A stretch of 64,000 nucleotides of DNA from positions 1 through 64,000 of the forward strand of contig JBCAQO010000007.1 of assembly GCA_039111635.1 (NCBI GenBank), in the 5' to 3' direction. The notes below the pieces were generated by a model, which had not been told where the DNA came from, made no database searches, and was given only the letters and a program-made list of their open reading frames with translations. The position numbers and the translations under genes are program-made. The stretch's first letter is position 1. The number at the start of each line of letters is the position of its first letter. Of the stretch, positions 54,666-63,303 are shown piece after piece. The stretch is from Heterobasidion occidentale (taxonomy: Eukaryota > Basidiomycota > Agaricomycetes > Russulales > Bondarzewiaceae).

Positions 54666-55496
54666 TGTTAGGTCGTAGACCTATCACGTGCACCGATGCA
54701 CGAAGGGGTCCCTAGGCTAAACCTCCACTGGTTCGTATAGTCGTAGACTCCAATGGATGAAGACGATGGATCGTCTTTGGGCTCTTTCGAGGAACTCGGG
54801 GTCGCTGTCGGCTTTTTTCTCGAAGAGATTGAGAAGGTGATCTTCGAGGTCTTCTCGATGATGAGGAGGAACCGGATGGTCTTCTCCTGTCCAACAGATG
54901 ACACGAGGGGGTGTCCAACTGAGAACGCGGAAGGCAGCTAGCCCGGTATAGAAGCGGATGAGTAGAGGGAGGGGAGGGAAGGGAGACGAGTCCAGTGCTT
55001 CGTCAGACCGTGCAAAGAGTTTCTCAGATCTGACAGAGATCACGAAGCGTGGGCTAGGAAGGTAGCCAGACACCGGGCGCAGTGCAGAGATCGAGTGTAT
55101 TACAGGTGAACGAGCTGAGCTTCTTAGAAGCTCATCTCGGCTATTTACATAAAGAAGTGTCTAGGGCAGGATCAGGATCTGGTCTGTGCACTTCTCAGGT
55201 ACCGAAGTCAGTGATCGAGATCCGTAAGCTAGAATGCCTCATCGACCTGCCATGTAACCAAATATAGTAATCCGATCACTAATGTCTATCCACATCTTCG
55301 ATCAATCAAGAACCAGGAACGGGGGTCAGGAAATGTCTGTCCACATCAAGAATCAGGAACCAGAAGTCAGCGTTCATGCATCAGCATGTAAATGGTAAGG
55401 AGTCATGGAAAGTGGTCCGAGTCTGCAACAAGTCCGAAGCACTTGACCAGCCCATCCCCTCACGTGCGAAGCACGTGTTAGGACGCGGTCCTAACA
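54666..55496 (-). mobile_element. LTR-B, copy B: 3' LTR of element 2
   Basis: 831 bp, TGTTAGGTCG...GGTCCTAACA, nearly identical to 32172-33004. On the minus strand it is directly preceded by the polypurine tract AGAGAGGGGGTAG (55497-55509). The RNA-start motif AGCTCGTTCA (minus strand, 55107-55116) is shared with LTR-1. Confidence 0.9.
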
Positions 55497-55507
55497 CTAC
55501 CCCCTCT

Positions 55508-57181
55508 CTATACAAGTCTTCGGCGCTTGGCGGGTGCACCGATGGTAGGGGCGGGTCTCCTCAGGTGGACTTCGTCGAAGGTGGGGATGTTCCGAGCGGG
55601 GTATCCGGTCCAGTTAGCGGTGTCGATTAAATGATCCAACGCCTGCTTGTGGTATCCGTATTCCTCAGCCGTCCTATCCATCTGTAGACGAAGGCGCCGG
55701 GACTGCATACGATGCCTGTCGTAGTCTTGAAGAAAGCCGCGCGCCGTAACGTCCGTTCTCTGGCGAATGCCCGTGATTGGACATCCCACGACGAGATGGC
55801 CGGCGCGTCCGCATTCCCAGCAAGTACAAGTGGCGGGGTCGGTGGGTGGAGAAAGCGGGAGAGTAGGCGGGTTAGGCCAGATGTTTTCGGAGTCCAATGC
55901 GTCTGCGGGCCATCCTTCTTCAGTTGCGACAGGAACGTCCGGCGACTGGGGGGAGGCTTCGTCGACAATGATAGGACGGGTGAGGTCGTCGCCGAGTAGG
56001 GGGGGGGATGGGGACACAGCAGGGGGTGACTGGGGTGGTACCGGTAGCGGCCGAAGTACCTGGCGATCCCAGACGACTTGTTCGGGGTCGTAAGGGGGAC
56101 TGGTGGGCCGCATGAATTTGGCGGTCTCCTCGTCGGTGGGCCGAAAGGGTTCTGCCGCTGGGAGATCAGGTTCGGTGATGGCCGGGGGATCGACAGCCAT
56201 GGGTTCCTCGACGTCGATCTGGTGAAACCCCTGTTCCTGTATATCCAGTTTGGTCATAACCCAGGGCCTAACATTATCTTCCGGGGTACATCCGCCGGGC
56301 CAGTAGCACGCAATGGGGTGAACCCCTCGACTGTTAAGCGGGAAGGAGTGGGTCGGCAGTAATCCTTTGGGAACGTACTCTTCGATTTCTAGACGTGCTC
56401 CATTATGTCCTGCAAATCGGAACCAACGGATCGTGTTTTCCTTGTAGCGGATCCGTGCTAGAGCGTCGAGCCAAGCCATTACGGTGTGTGTCTGGAGGAG
56501 GACGGAACTGCTGCTGAAGATGCCTCCTAGCCGGAAGTTAATCATGTCGTTACGGATGGCGGGGAGATTGATCAGCCCTTTCATGCGGTAGGAGGTGACG
56601 GTGATGTTGGCAAGGAGGATGGCTTGGGTTTGGTTGAGCGGTCCAGAGAATACTTGATAGCATTGCGCCCAGACTGCTTGCTGTAAATAAAAAAGAAATG
56701 CGCGGGGGTTCTTCAAGCCCGGCTGGTTCAAGATGATAGGGGCCTCGTCCTCGGCGAGCGTGAGGTGGTAAATACTGTTGCTCGTCTTCAGGTCCTGGTA
56801 GAGGCGAAGATCGTGAAGAGGGTTGGGTAGGGCGCAAATGCGGATACGGGGGTTCTCGTTGTGCACTGCGAAAGCCAACGGTGGGACGACGATGTGGGGG
56901 TTCGGCATTTCAGCCGGGAAACGGGGAATGACAAATTCTGTGAGGGGGTCGGCTACATGGACGCCTTCCGAGGGGATGTCGTCCTCGCTGTCGTAGTCTG
57001 AGTCCGTGTCGTCAACGAGCGTGGGGGTAGTAGTGGGAGGGGTGATGGTGCGGAGGATGAAGGGGTTGGGGGACGGGGTGTTGGAAGCGTGAGGGGAGGT
57101 GGTAGCGGAAGTCATTCTGATGTTACTGAGAATATAGCGGGGGGAGTGAGCTAAGAAGAGGTGTGCAGGGGCAAGTGACAT
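55508..57181 (-). CDS. ORF3 of element 2: 557-aa protein with C-terminal CCHC knuckle
   Basis: The role is unknown. The ATG at 57181 opens MSLAPAHLFLAHSPRYIL; a second ATG at codon 23 (MTSATTS) could also serve. An acidic stretch (DDTDSDYDSEDD) precedes a folded-looking central part (LYQDLKTSNSIYHLTLAEDE, AFLFYLQQAVWAQCYQVFSG, HTVMAWLDALARIRYKE, IRWFRFAGHNGARLEIEEYV) and a Pro/Ser-rich linker. Next come the single knuckle CWECGRAGHLVVGCP and a basic end (APAKRRRLV). The layout, capsid-like then linker then knuckle, is Gag-like, yet element 2 already has its own Gag with a knuckle. The stop lies within the polypurine tract. A fragment with the same end and the same LTR junction is at 33016-33384, so the linkage to LTR-B is reproducible. 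Confidence 0.75.
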   Translation of the reverse strand: MSLAPAHLFLAHSPRYILSNIRMTSATTSPHASNTPSPNPFILRTITPPTTTPTLVDDTDSDYDSEDDIPSEGVHVADPLTEFVIPRFPAEMPNPHIVVPPLAFAVHNENPRIRICALPNPLHDLRLYQDLKTSNSIYHLTLAEDEAPIILNQPGLKNPRAFLFYLQQAVWAQCYQVFSGPLNQTQAILLANITVTSYRMKGLINLPAIRNDMINFRLGGIFSSSSVLLQTHTVMAWLDALARIRYKENTIRWFRFAGHNGARLEIEEYVPKGLLPTHSFPLNSRGVHPIACYWPGGCTPEDNVRPWVMTKLDIQEQGFHQIDVEEPMAVDPPAITEPDLPAAEPFRPTDEETAKFMRPTSPPYDPEQVVWDRQVLRPLPVPPQSPPAVSPSPPLLGDDLTRPIIVDEASPQSPDVPVATEEGWPADALDSENIWPNPPTLPLSPPTDPATCTCWECGRAGHLVVGCPITGIRQRTDVTARGFLQDYDRHRMQSRRLRLQMDRTAEEYGYHKQALDHLIDTANWTGYPARNIPTFDEVHLRRPAPTIGAPAKRRRLV

Positions 57182-57233
57182 TCAATTGTAGCTGGGATGC
57201 TGAGGAACGTCTTTGTCCGATGCAGGGTGTCTT

Positions 57234-57380
57234 TTATACGACGGAGGAGATGCCAATGGTGGCAGCAGCGTGAAGGGATCCGAGAACAAGGGCGATGGCG
57301 ATGGAGACAGCGGTGAGAGCAAGAGTCGCAACGACGGTATAAACGGCTACTGTGGATAGAGTGGGGTCGAAAGGGGTCAT
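57234..57380 (-). CDS. Small hydrophobic ORF overlapping the pol stop (48 aa)
   Basis: The ATG (57380-57378) overlaps the pol stop TGA (57379-57377) as ATGA. The frame encodes MTPFDPTLSTVAVYTVV and then a long hydrophobic stretch (ATLALTAVSIAIALVLGS) ending GISSVV, consistent with one membrane helix. It is followed after 52 bp by ORF3. Coupled termination-reinitiation is a possibility. It may also be chance, as the frame is short. Confidence 0.35.
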   Translation of the reverse strand: MTPFDPTLSTVAVYTVVATLALTAVSIAIALVLGSLHAAATIGISSVV

Positions 57381-60300
57381 AGTCGTTTGCCTGGCCATGC
57401 CAATCCTCGGTTGGTCTGCTTTTGTAGCTCCTGGTATGCTTGAGTCCGCCAATTAGAGTTGTCCGATCGCTTCTGCTGTGGCTTTGATTGAGACGAGTCT
57501 ATATTGGGCTTCTTTGGCTGCGCTTCTCGATCGTTGATCGTCGGTGGTGGCACTTTTGATCGAGGAACCAGGGGCGGCTTCTTTAGCTGCGTCATTCGTT
57601 TGTTGACCTCTTCCATGATCTGGGGGATAGCTAATCCTGTAGCGAGAAGCTTCTTTCTGATCGGATGCTTCTCGAGCTTCTTTCTGATTTGATCTTCTTC
57701 GGCTACTCTGTTGAGTTCTAATTCGATCACCAGGGCCAGAATGGAGGCTTCCATTCCTTTGACTGCCCGAGGGTGCCGGCGGTAGAAGTCCTTTATGGCT
57801 TCTTGTGCGTTAGTGACGTTTGCCGCGGCTTCCCAAGAGTTGTCCGATTCCGGGTAGCCCTTCCACTTGATCAGGTACTGCAGGATCTTCCATCGTCCGA
57901 AGCGCCTAGCTCCGACAATGGCTTCGACTTCGAATTCTTCTTGCCCTTCGATCAGGTCCGGAGCCGGTTTAGGGTAGTTCGGGCCATAGACCTCATTTTC
58001 CTTGTAGGGCATGAGTCGACTAGCATGGAAAACGTCGTGAATGCGCTTCCAGCTGTTGGGCAGTTTCAACCTGAAGTTGACATTTCCTATAGTGTCGGTG
58101 ATTTCAAATGGCCCAAAGCGTTTGGGTCTCAGTTTCTCCGATGGGTGATCGGTGTGGATGTTCTTCCCATCAAGCCATACTTGATCTCCTTTCTTGAAAG
58201 GCGGCAGGTCCATTCCAAAACAGTCGTGCTGTATCCTCATGGCTTCGGCTGCTATTTCGAGGCTGGCTTGTGCTTCCTTCCTAGCACGTTGCAGAGCTTC
58301 GAGGCGAGCGTTGGCGGTGGGGACATTCGTGTTTCCGATGATGGCTGGGTACGCCCGTGGTTGATATCCATGGAGAAGTTCAAATGGTGACTTCTGTGTG
58401 GCCGAGTGCTGATGGGTGTTGTGGGCGTATTCCGCATAGGGGATTAATCCAGCCCAATCGTCCTGTGAAGAGCTGCAAAATGCTCTTAGGTATTGTTCTA
58501 GTTCCTGATTCATTCGTTCAGTAGCGCCGTCCGTCTGCGGGTGATAGGCTGTGCTTAAAGCGGATTTGATTCCTAATTCTTTGAGCAGGGCTTGCGCTAC
58601 TTTTGAAGCGAATTGAGTTCCTCTGTCCGATATGATTTTATCTGGCAGCCCATAGCGTCTCCAGGTGTTTTCTAGCAAGATTTTGGCCGTTCCATCAGAG
58701 TCAATGGTTTTCAGGCATGGAGTTATTACTGCAGTTTTGGTGAATCGATCGGTTACTACATGTAGCGAGTCGTATCCGTTTGATTCTGGTAGATCTGTAA
58801 TAAAATCCATGGTTATTGTTCCGAATGGTCGATCTGGGATTTCTGTTGGTTGTAATGGTACCATGGTAGGATGTGTGTCGTTCTTGGTGGATTGACAGAT
58901 GGCGCATCCTTCCACATATTGGTGAACTGTGTTTGATATTCCTGGCCAAGTAAATTCCTGTCCGACTAAGGCTAGAGTTCCTCTTTGTCCTGGATGTCCT
59001 GCTGCTAGATTGTCATGGTTTAATTTGATGATATCTTGACGAAGTTGTTCGTTCCGAGGAACATATATTTTTCCTCGATGAAGGACCAATCCTTCTTCTT
59101 CGTTCCATTCTTGTAAACCTTTCTTCATGTTTCGAGGTCCTAAGGTTTTGATCTTGGCTAGGGTTTCTAATAGCCATTCGTCTTTCCTATTTTCTTCAAT
59201 GATTCGTTTCCGGAGGTCGTCGTCTATTATGGTAACGCCTCCTCGTCCAGTTGCCCTGATGTGAAGTATTTGATGAGGGTCCCAACTGTTGTCTGTATTG
59301 ATGGCATTGATTTCTGCGAAAGGTCTTCGAATCTTTTCTGTGTTATTGAAAAGTTTCGGCTCCAAGAGTGTTTCGCCTGAATTGTCAAATTCCACCCCCT
59401 TTTTATGGTCTGGACGCCGTGACAGACCGTCGGATTTATTAGTGACTCCTGCCTTGTGCGTCAACTTGTAGTCAAAACGCGAGAGGTAGAGTGACCATCG
59501 TGCTTGTCGACGGTTTAGTTTCTGGCTTGAACGGAACCATTCGAGGTTCTTATGGTCCGTCCAGACATCTACCGGGTGGTCGGCGCCCTCCAAATAGTGT
59601 CGCCAAGCTTCAAAAGCTCGAACGACCGCCAGCAACTCTTTATCATAGATCGGGTAGTTGCGTTCTGTTGGTGAGAGCGACTTGGAGATATAAGCACATG
59701 GGTGCCATTTTCCATCTTTGGCAACTTGTGATAAAACTGCTCCGGTGGCGAAGTCGGAAGCATCGCATTCAATGCGAAACGGGTTCCTTGTGTCTGGCAT
59801 AACGAGCACCGGAGATTCTGTGAATATTCGTTTTAGCGTTTGAAACGCTTCTTCGCATGCTGGTGTCCAATCCCAGGTGCGTTCCTTCTGTGTTAGCTCA
59901 AATAGCGGTCTTGCTATCTTTGAGTAATCTTTGATAAACCTGCGATAAAAGTTGCAAAAACCTAAGAATGATTGCACTTCTTTGACTTTTCCCGGAGTTG
60001 GCCAGTCCATAATGCCAGCCACTTTAATCGGGTCCATTTCCAGATGTCCATGTGATATAACATATCCAAGATAGTCGATTTTCTTTTTGTGGAAATGGCA
60101 CTTCGAGGGTTGTAGGTACAGATCGTTGTCCTGTAAGATCTGTAAAACCTTTCGAACTGTCTTGATGTGGTCGTCCATTGTTTTAGAGAATACTAGGATG
60201 TCGTCCATATAGATTGCCACTAATCCGGCGTAGATGAGGTCTTTGAAGAGGGTGTTCATCATAGTTTGGAATGTTGCCGGTGAGTTGGTTAATCCAAAGA

Positions 60301-61870
60301 ACATCACCAGAGGTTCGTACATTCCTAGATTGGTGACGAACGCGGCTAGTTTCTCGCTTCCTTCCTTCATGCGTACGTTGTTATATCCTGTATCGACATC
60401 CATTAGTGAAAAGTATACGGCTTCAGCCAGAAGGTCCAGTAATTCTTGAATAATCGGCAAAGGGTATTTGTTTTTGATTGTTATTTCGTTGAGTTTGCGA
60501 TAATCCATTACTGGTCGTAGTTTCCCGTTCTTTTTCTTGATGAAGAAGAATGGGGATGCCATGTGCGATTTGGATTCTCTGATGAATCCTTTCTGGAGGT
60601 TTTCGTCTATGAATTTCTTGAGTTCCACTTGCTCTCCAGGGCTAAGACTGTATAGCTTGGGTTTGAGCGAGTGATCCATTCCTTCCTTGATCTCTATCTT
60701 GTGATCCCAAGGTCGAGAGAGCGGTAGCTGTCCCTTTGGTCGACCTTTGAAAACCTTCCTATAATTCCAGTATTCCTTTGGCACTATTTCTTCGAAGGAT
60801 AGTTCGGGTTTCCCTTTGGCGGCTTCTTCTGCAAGTCTTTGTGAGTTGGTGTGCTTTGTTTGTTTTCCTGTTGGTGCTTTGGCAGGTTTGCTTCCTTGAG
60901 CCGGTGTATTGGCGTATGGAAGTTCCGTGGTTTCGGCGCGATGTATATTGACGCCTTCTTCGGAGTCGTTGTATAATTCTAGTGCCTGTAATGTTCCCGT
61001 ATCTAGGCATCTAACGAGGTAGACTCCATCTTCTTCAAGATCCTTGGAGGGAAGTGCCGGAAGTCCGTCACCGTCCTCCGGAACGTCTTCTTCAGCCCAT
61101 GTCGGAACCTTATAATTTCTGGTTCGGGCCTTCAGACGTTCGGCATTCAACCTTCGAGTTGTGAACTCCGGACTTGTAGGTATTGTCCGCGGATGTGGTA
61201 CTGTGGTGTTTCCCACTTTCCGGCCTGGTACTGCTTTTCCCGGCTTTTGCACTGGTATTGAGTAGTCGCCCGTTTGCGGTACTGTTTCCATGCGCCGTAT
61301 GCTTGGTTTAGGACGTCCTGGTTTTCTTGTAGCTCTTTTAGCTTTTACCGGTCCTCCTTTTATTTGGCAGGAGGGCGGGCATCTGGTAAAGTGTAGCCCG
61401 TAGGCATGCCAGTCGACTTCTGGGTTATGTTCTAATAACCAGTCGGTTCCTAAAATGACGTCCTCTTTTCCTATTTCCGCGATATAGAATCTTGCCGATT
61501 CTGTATGCGACCCCCCTTTTTCGCCTAGAACCTGTAGTTTGAGGTTGGCGAATCTGGTAATGGGTCCTCCCTTGAACTCGGTGTTCTGGACCGTACTGAC
61601 TGGGATAGGGGTAGGGGTTTTATGTGTGGTGATCCGATGTGTTTCCACAAAGCGAGGGTGCATGAAGATTCCGGTGGCTCCACTGTCCACCAGTGCCTGT
61701 GTAGCAGCTTTTCTATTCTTGCCTATGAGCATTGTCTCGAGTCGGAGTGATGGTGCACCATGTGATTTCATTTCCGAAAGATACAATACATCTGGATGTC
61801 CATGCTCTTGGTCAGCATCTTTACTGGCCAGAGGAGTGTACCGATTTCCTGCAAGAATCCTACTCTCCAC
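57377..61870 (-). CDS. Element 2 Pol: protease, RT, RNase H, integrase, chromodomain
   Basis: 1497 codons without interruption. Protease ALVDSGATGIFMHPRFVE (Asp about 62), then DVILGTDWLLEHNPEVDWHA, RT (PVMDYRKLNEITIKNKYPLP, LMDVDTGYNN, YMDDILVF about 553-560), RNase H (FRIECDASDFATGAVLS, WTDHKNLEWFRSSQ), the integrase zinc finger (NHDNLAAGHPG...CAICQS) and core (TMDFITDLPES, KIISDRGTQFASK, HPQTDGATERMNQE), and the chromodomain EFEVEAIVGARRFGRWKILQ, YLIKWKGYPESDNSWEAA (about 1312-1350). A basic tail follows. The RNase H-before-integrase order and the chromodomain define a Ty3 chromovirus, in which the chromodomain directs integration to marked chromatin. The first codon shown is GTG, and the frame is open upstream into the gag overlap, so expression by frameshift is likely. 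Confidence 0.95.
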   Translation of the reverse strand: MESRILAGNRYTPLASKDADQEHGHPDVLYLSEMKSHGAPSLRLETMLIGKNRKAATQALVDSGATGIFMHPRFVETHRITTHKTPTPIPVSTVQNTEFKGGPITRFANLKLQVLGEKGGSHTESARFYIAEIGKEDVILGTDWLLEHNPEVDWHAYGLHFTRCPPSCQIKGGPVKAKRATRKPGRPKPSIRRMETVPQTGDYSIPVQKPGKAVPGRKVGNTTVPHPRTIPTSPEFTTRRLNAERLKARTRNYKVPTWAEEDVPEDGDGLPALPSKDLEEDGVYLVRCLDTGTLQALELYNDSEEGVNIHRAETTELPYANTPAQGSKPAKAPTGKQTKHTNSQRLAEEAAKGKPELSFEEIVPKEYWNYRKVFKGRPKGQLPLSRPWDHKIEIKEGMDHSLKPKLYSLSPGEQVELKKFIDENLQKGFIRESKSHMASPFFFIKKKNGKLRPVMDYRKLNEITIKNKYPLPIIQELLDLLAEAVYFSLMDVDTGYNNVRMKEGSEKLAAFVTNLGMYEPLVMFFGLTNSPATFQTMMNTLFKDLIYAGLVAIYMDDILVFSKTMDDHIKTVRKVLQILQDNDLYLQPSKCHFHKKKIDYLGYVISHGHLEMDPIKVAGIMDWPTPGKVKEVQSFLGFCNFYRRFIKDYSKIARPLFELTQKERTWDWTPACEEAFQTLKRIFTESPVLVMPDTRNPFRIECDASDFATGAVLSQVAKDGKWHPCAYISKSLSPTERNYPIYDKELLAVVRAFEAWRHYLEGADHPVDVWTDHKNLEWFRSSQKLNRRQARWSLYLSRFDYKLTHKAGVTNKSDGLSRRPDHKKGVEFDNSGETLLEPKLFNNTEKIRRPFAEINAINTDNSWDPHQILHIRATGRGGVTIIDDDLRKRIIEENRKDEWLLETLAKIKTLGPRNMKKGLQEWNEEEGLVLHRGKIYVPRNEQLRQDIIKLNHDNLAAGHPGQRGTLALVGQEFTWPGISNTVHQYVEGCAICQSTKNDTHPTMVPLQPTEIPDRPFGTITMDFITDLPESNGYDSLHVVTDRFTKTAVITPCLKTIDSDGTAKILLENTWRRYGLPDKIISDRGTQFASKVAQALLKELGIKSALSTAYHPQTDGATERMNQELEQYLRAFCSSSQDDWAGLIPYAEYAHNTHQHSATQKSPFELLHGYQPRAYPAIIGNTNVPTANARLEALQRARKEAQASLEIAAEAMRIQHDCFGMDLPPFKKGDQVWLDGKNIHTDHPSEKLRPKRFGPFEITDTIGNVNFRLKLPNSWKRIHDVFHASRLMPYKENEVYGPNYPKPAPDLIEGQEEFEVEAIVGARRFGRWKILQYLIKWKGYPESDNSWEAAANVTNAQEAIKDFYRRHPRAVKGMEASILALVIELELNRVAEEDQIRKKLEKHPIRKKLLATGLAIPQIMEEVNKRMTQLKKPPLVPRSKVPPPTINDREAQPKKPNIDSSQSKPQQKRSDNSNWRTQAYQELQKQTNRGLAWPGKRL

Positions 61871-61893
61871 ATCCGCTGCCGATAGGAGAGGCC

Positions 61894-63303
61894 TTAAAAA
61901 TTCTTCGAGTCGCTAAAGGCTCGAACTTCCTCGATTTCTTCCATGCTGAGTCCCATCATCATCTGGCAGATGTGGTTGACTCTGTTTCTTCCTTCTTCGA
62001 CGTCTTCATCGTCGAATTGTCCTTCGTCCATTTCTGCTTCGCGCACTGGTCTGCGACGGGGGGGCTGGAATCTTCTCTTGGGTCGAGAAGGACAGTTGCA
62101 CACCATATGCCCGGGTTTCTTGCAAAAGAAGCACTTGCCTTCTTTGGCAAGTCGATCTCTCTCCGCCGGGGTAAGCTTCTTGAAGCGAGTTCGGACAGCA
62201 TCGGCCTCCATTTCCGCTGCGTCTACATCCATAGGTTCATATTGGGGCTCCCTATCGTGCCGTGGGGGTGCCCTTTCGTCGTAAAACGTACGCGGCGTGT
62301 AGATTTGGAATTTTCCTTTTCGGAGGTCGTATGCTCGGTCCCTTGCGATGCGCATCCTTTCGTGTTTCTTGGCCTTCTCGACTAGTTCTTCCCATGTCCC
62401 GTCTTTAGAGGGATCTTCATAAATTCCTTTTGCCAACTCCCATTTGAGTCCTTGCAGGAAATGGGTTTTCTTGGTTTCTTTGTCTACACTGGCAAGCGCC
62501 GCGAGCTGTTCAAACAGCTGAAGGTAGGTGTTAAACAATTCCTTTCCCTGATTGACTCGGGCCAGTTTGTCACGAGCATCGGCTTCTTTGTTGAACTCCT
62601 TGAAGTCGGTGGCTATCTTTTTTCGGACGGATGTGAAGCCGACCGTGTCTGCCCAAGTATATCTGTTCCAATCCTTCAGCGTGTTCCTGGCCTGAGTAAA
62701 GTTTCTTGCCCATATCCCTGCTGAGCCTTCCTTCATATACGATAGAGCGTAAGCGATTTTGGCAAATTCGTTCGCATAATCCTTTTTCCTAGCCAGGAAC
62801 ATCAGATCGATTTCGTGGAGGAATTGCTCGGTTCGTTTCCTGTTTCCACTGAAGGTGGTGGGTTTGGCCATAGCTGGTCCCTTGGACTCATTACCTCCAG
62901 TATCTGCCGACATTGTATCGGGCGGGGGCTCTGGATCGTCAGGTGGTTCCGGATTTCCACTTGGTGTTTCAAAATACTCCGGTTCGGGGACAAACTCCGG
63001 TGTTGGGGCTCGGAGGTCTTCTTTGGGAGTGGTTTCCTGTAAGGGGGATGTAGCGGGTGTGTTTCTTCTAGAGATTCGACTTCCACTGGCTGTTTCTCTG
63101 GGTAGAGTATGTATGTGCGGTCTTGGCGAGTCACGATGCCTATTTGCTGGTGATTCAGGCTTGTCGAAGGTCTTTCTTGCGATGTAGTCCTCGACCTTAA
63201 CGAGGTGTAGGTCGGGTCCTGCGTGGACAATCTCTCCTCCCCAAGCCGCGTATTCGTATTCGCTCTTGCCTTGTTGTTGGAAGAATCCGGTGAGGATTCC
63301 CAC
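61894..63303 (-). CDS. Element 2 Gag, 469 aa
   Basis: Capsid-like segment KPTTFSGNRKRTEQFLHEID, IAYALSYMKEGSAGIWARNF, ELFNTYLQLFEQLAALASVD and THFLQGLKWELAKGIYEDPS, then a basic region and one knuckle CFFCKKPGHMVCNCPSRPKR (about 391-410). It ends ...VRAFSDSKNF. Typical Ty3 Gag layout. The first ATG of the open stretch is used; more coding sequence may lie upstream (63304-63941) in other frames. The last codons AAT TTT TAA sit on a T5 run where a -1 slip would enter pol. Confidence 0.88.
   Translation of the reverse strand: MGILTGFFQQQGKSEYEYAAWGGEIVHAGPDLHLVKVEDYIARKTFDKPESPANRHRDSPRPHIHTLPRETASGSRISRRNTPATSPLQETTPKEDLRAPTPEFVPEPEYFETPSGNPEPPDDPEPPPDTMSADTGGNESKGPAMAKPTTFSGNRKRTEQFLHEIDLMFLARKKDYANEFAKIAYALSYMKEGSAGIWARNFTQARNTLKDWNRYTWADTVGFTSVRKKIATDFKEFNKEADARDKLARVNQGKELFNTYLQLFEQLAALASVDKETKKTHFLQGLKWELAKGIYEDPSKDGTWEELVEKAKKHERMRIARDRAYDLRKGKFQIYTPRTFYDERAPPRHDREPQYEPMDVDAAEMEADAVRTRFKKLTPAERDRLAKEGKCFFCKKPGHMVCNCPSRPKRRFQPPRRRPVREAEMDEGQFDDEDVEEGRNRVNHICQMMMGLSMEEIEEVRAFSDSKNF
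61896..61900 (-). promoter_or_regulatory. Candidate -1 frameshift run between gag and pol
   Basis: Minus strand GAATTTTTAAGG: in the gag frame it reads AAT TTT TAA (stop). Slipping one base back on the T5 run gives TTT TTA AGG, which is the pol frame and stays open into the protease. The run is not a classical XXXYYYZ heptamer, so efficiency is uncertain. Confidence 0.5.
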
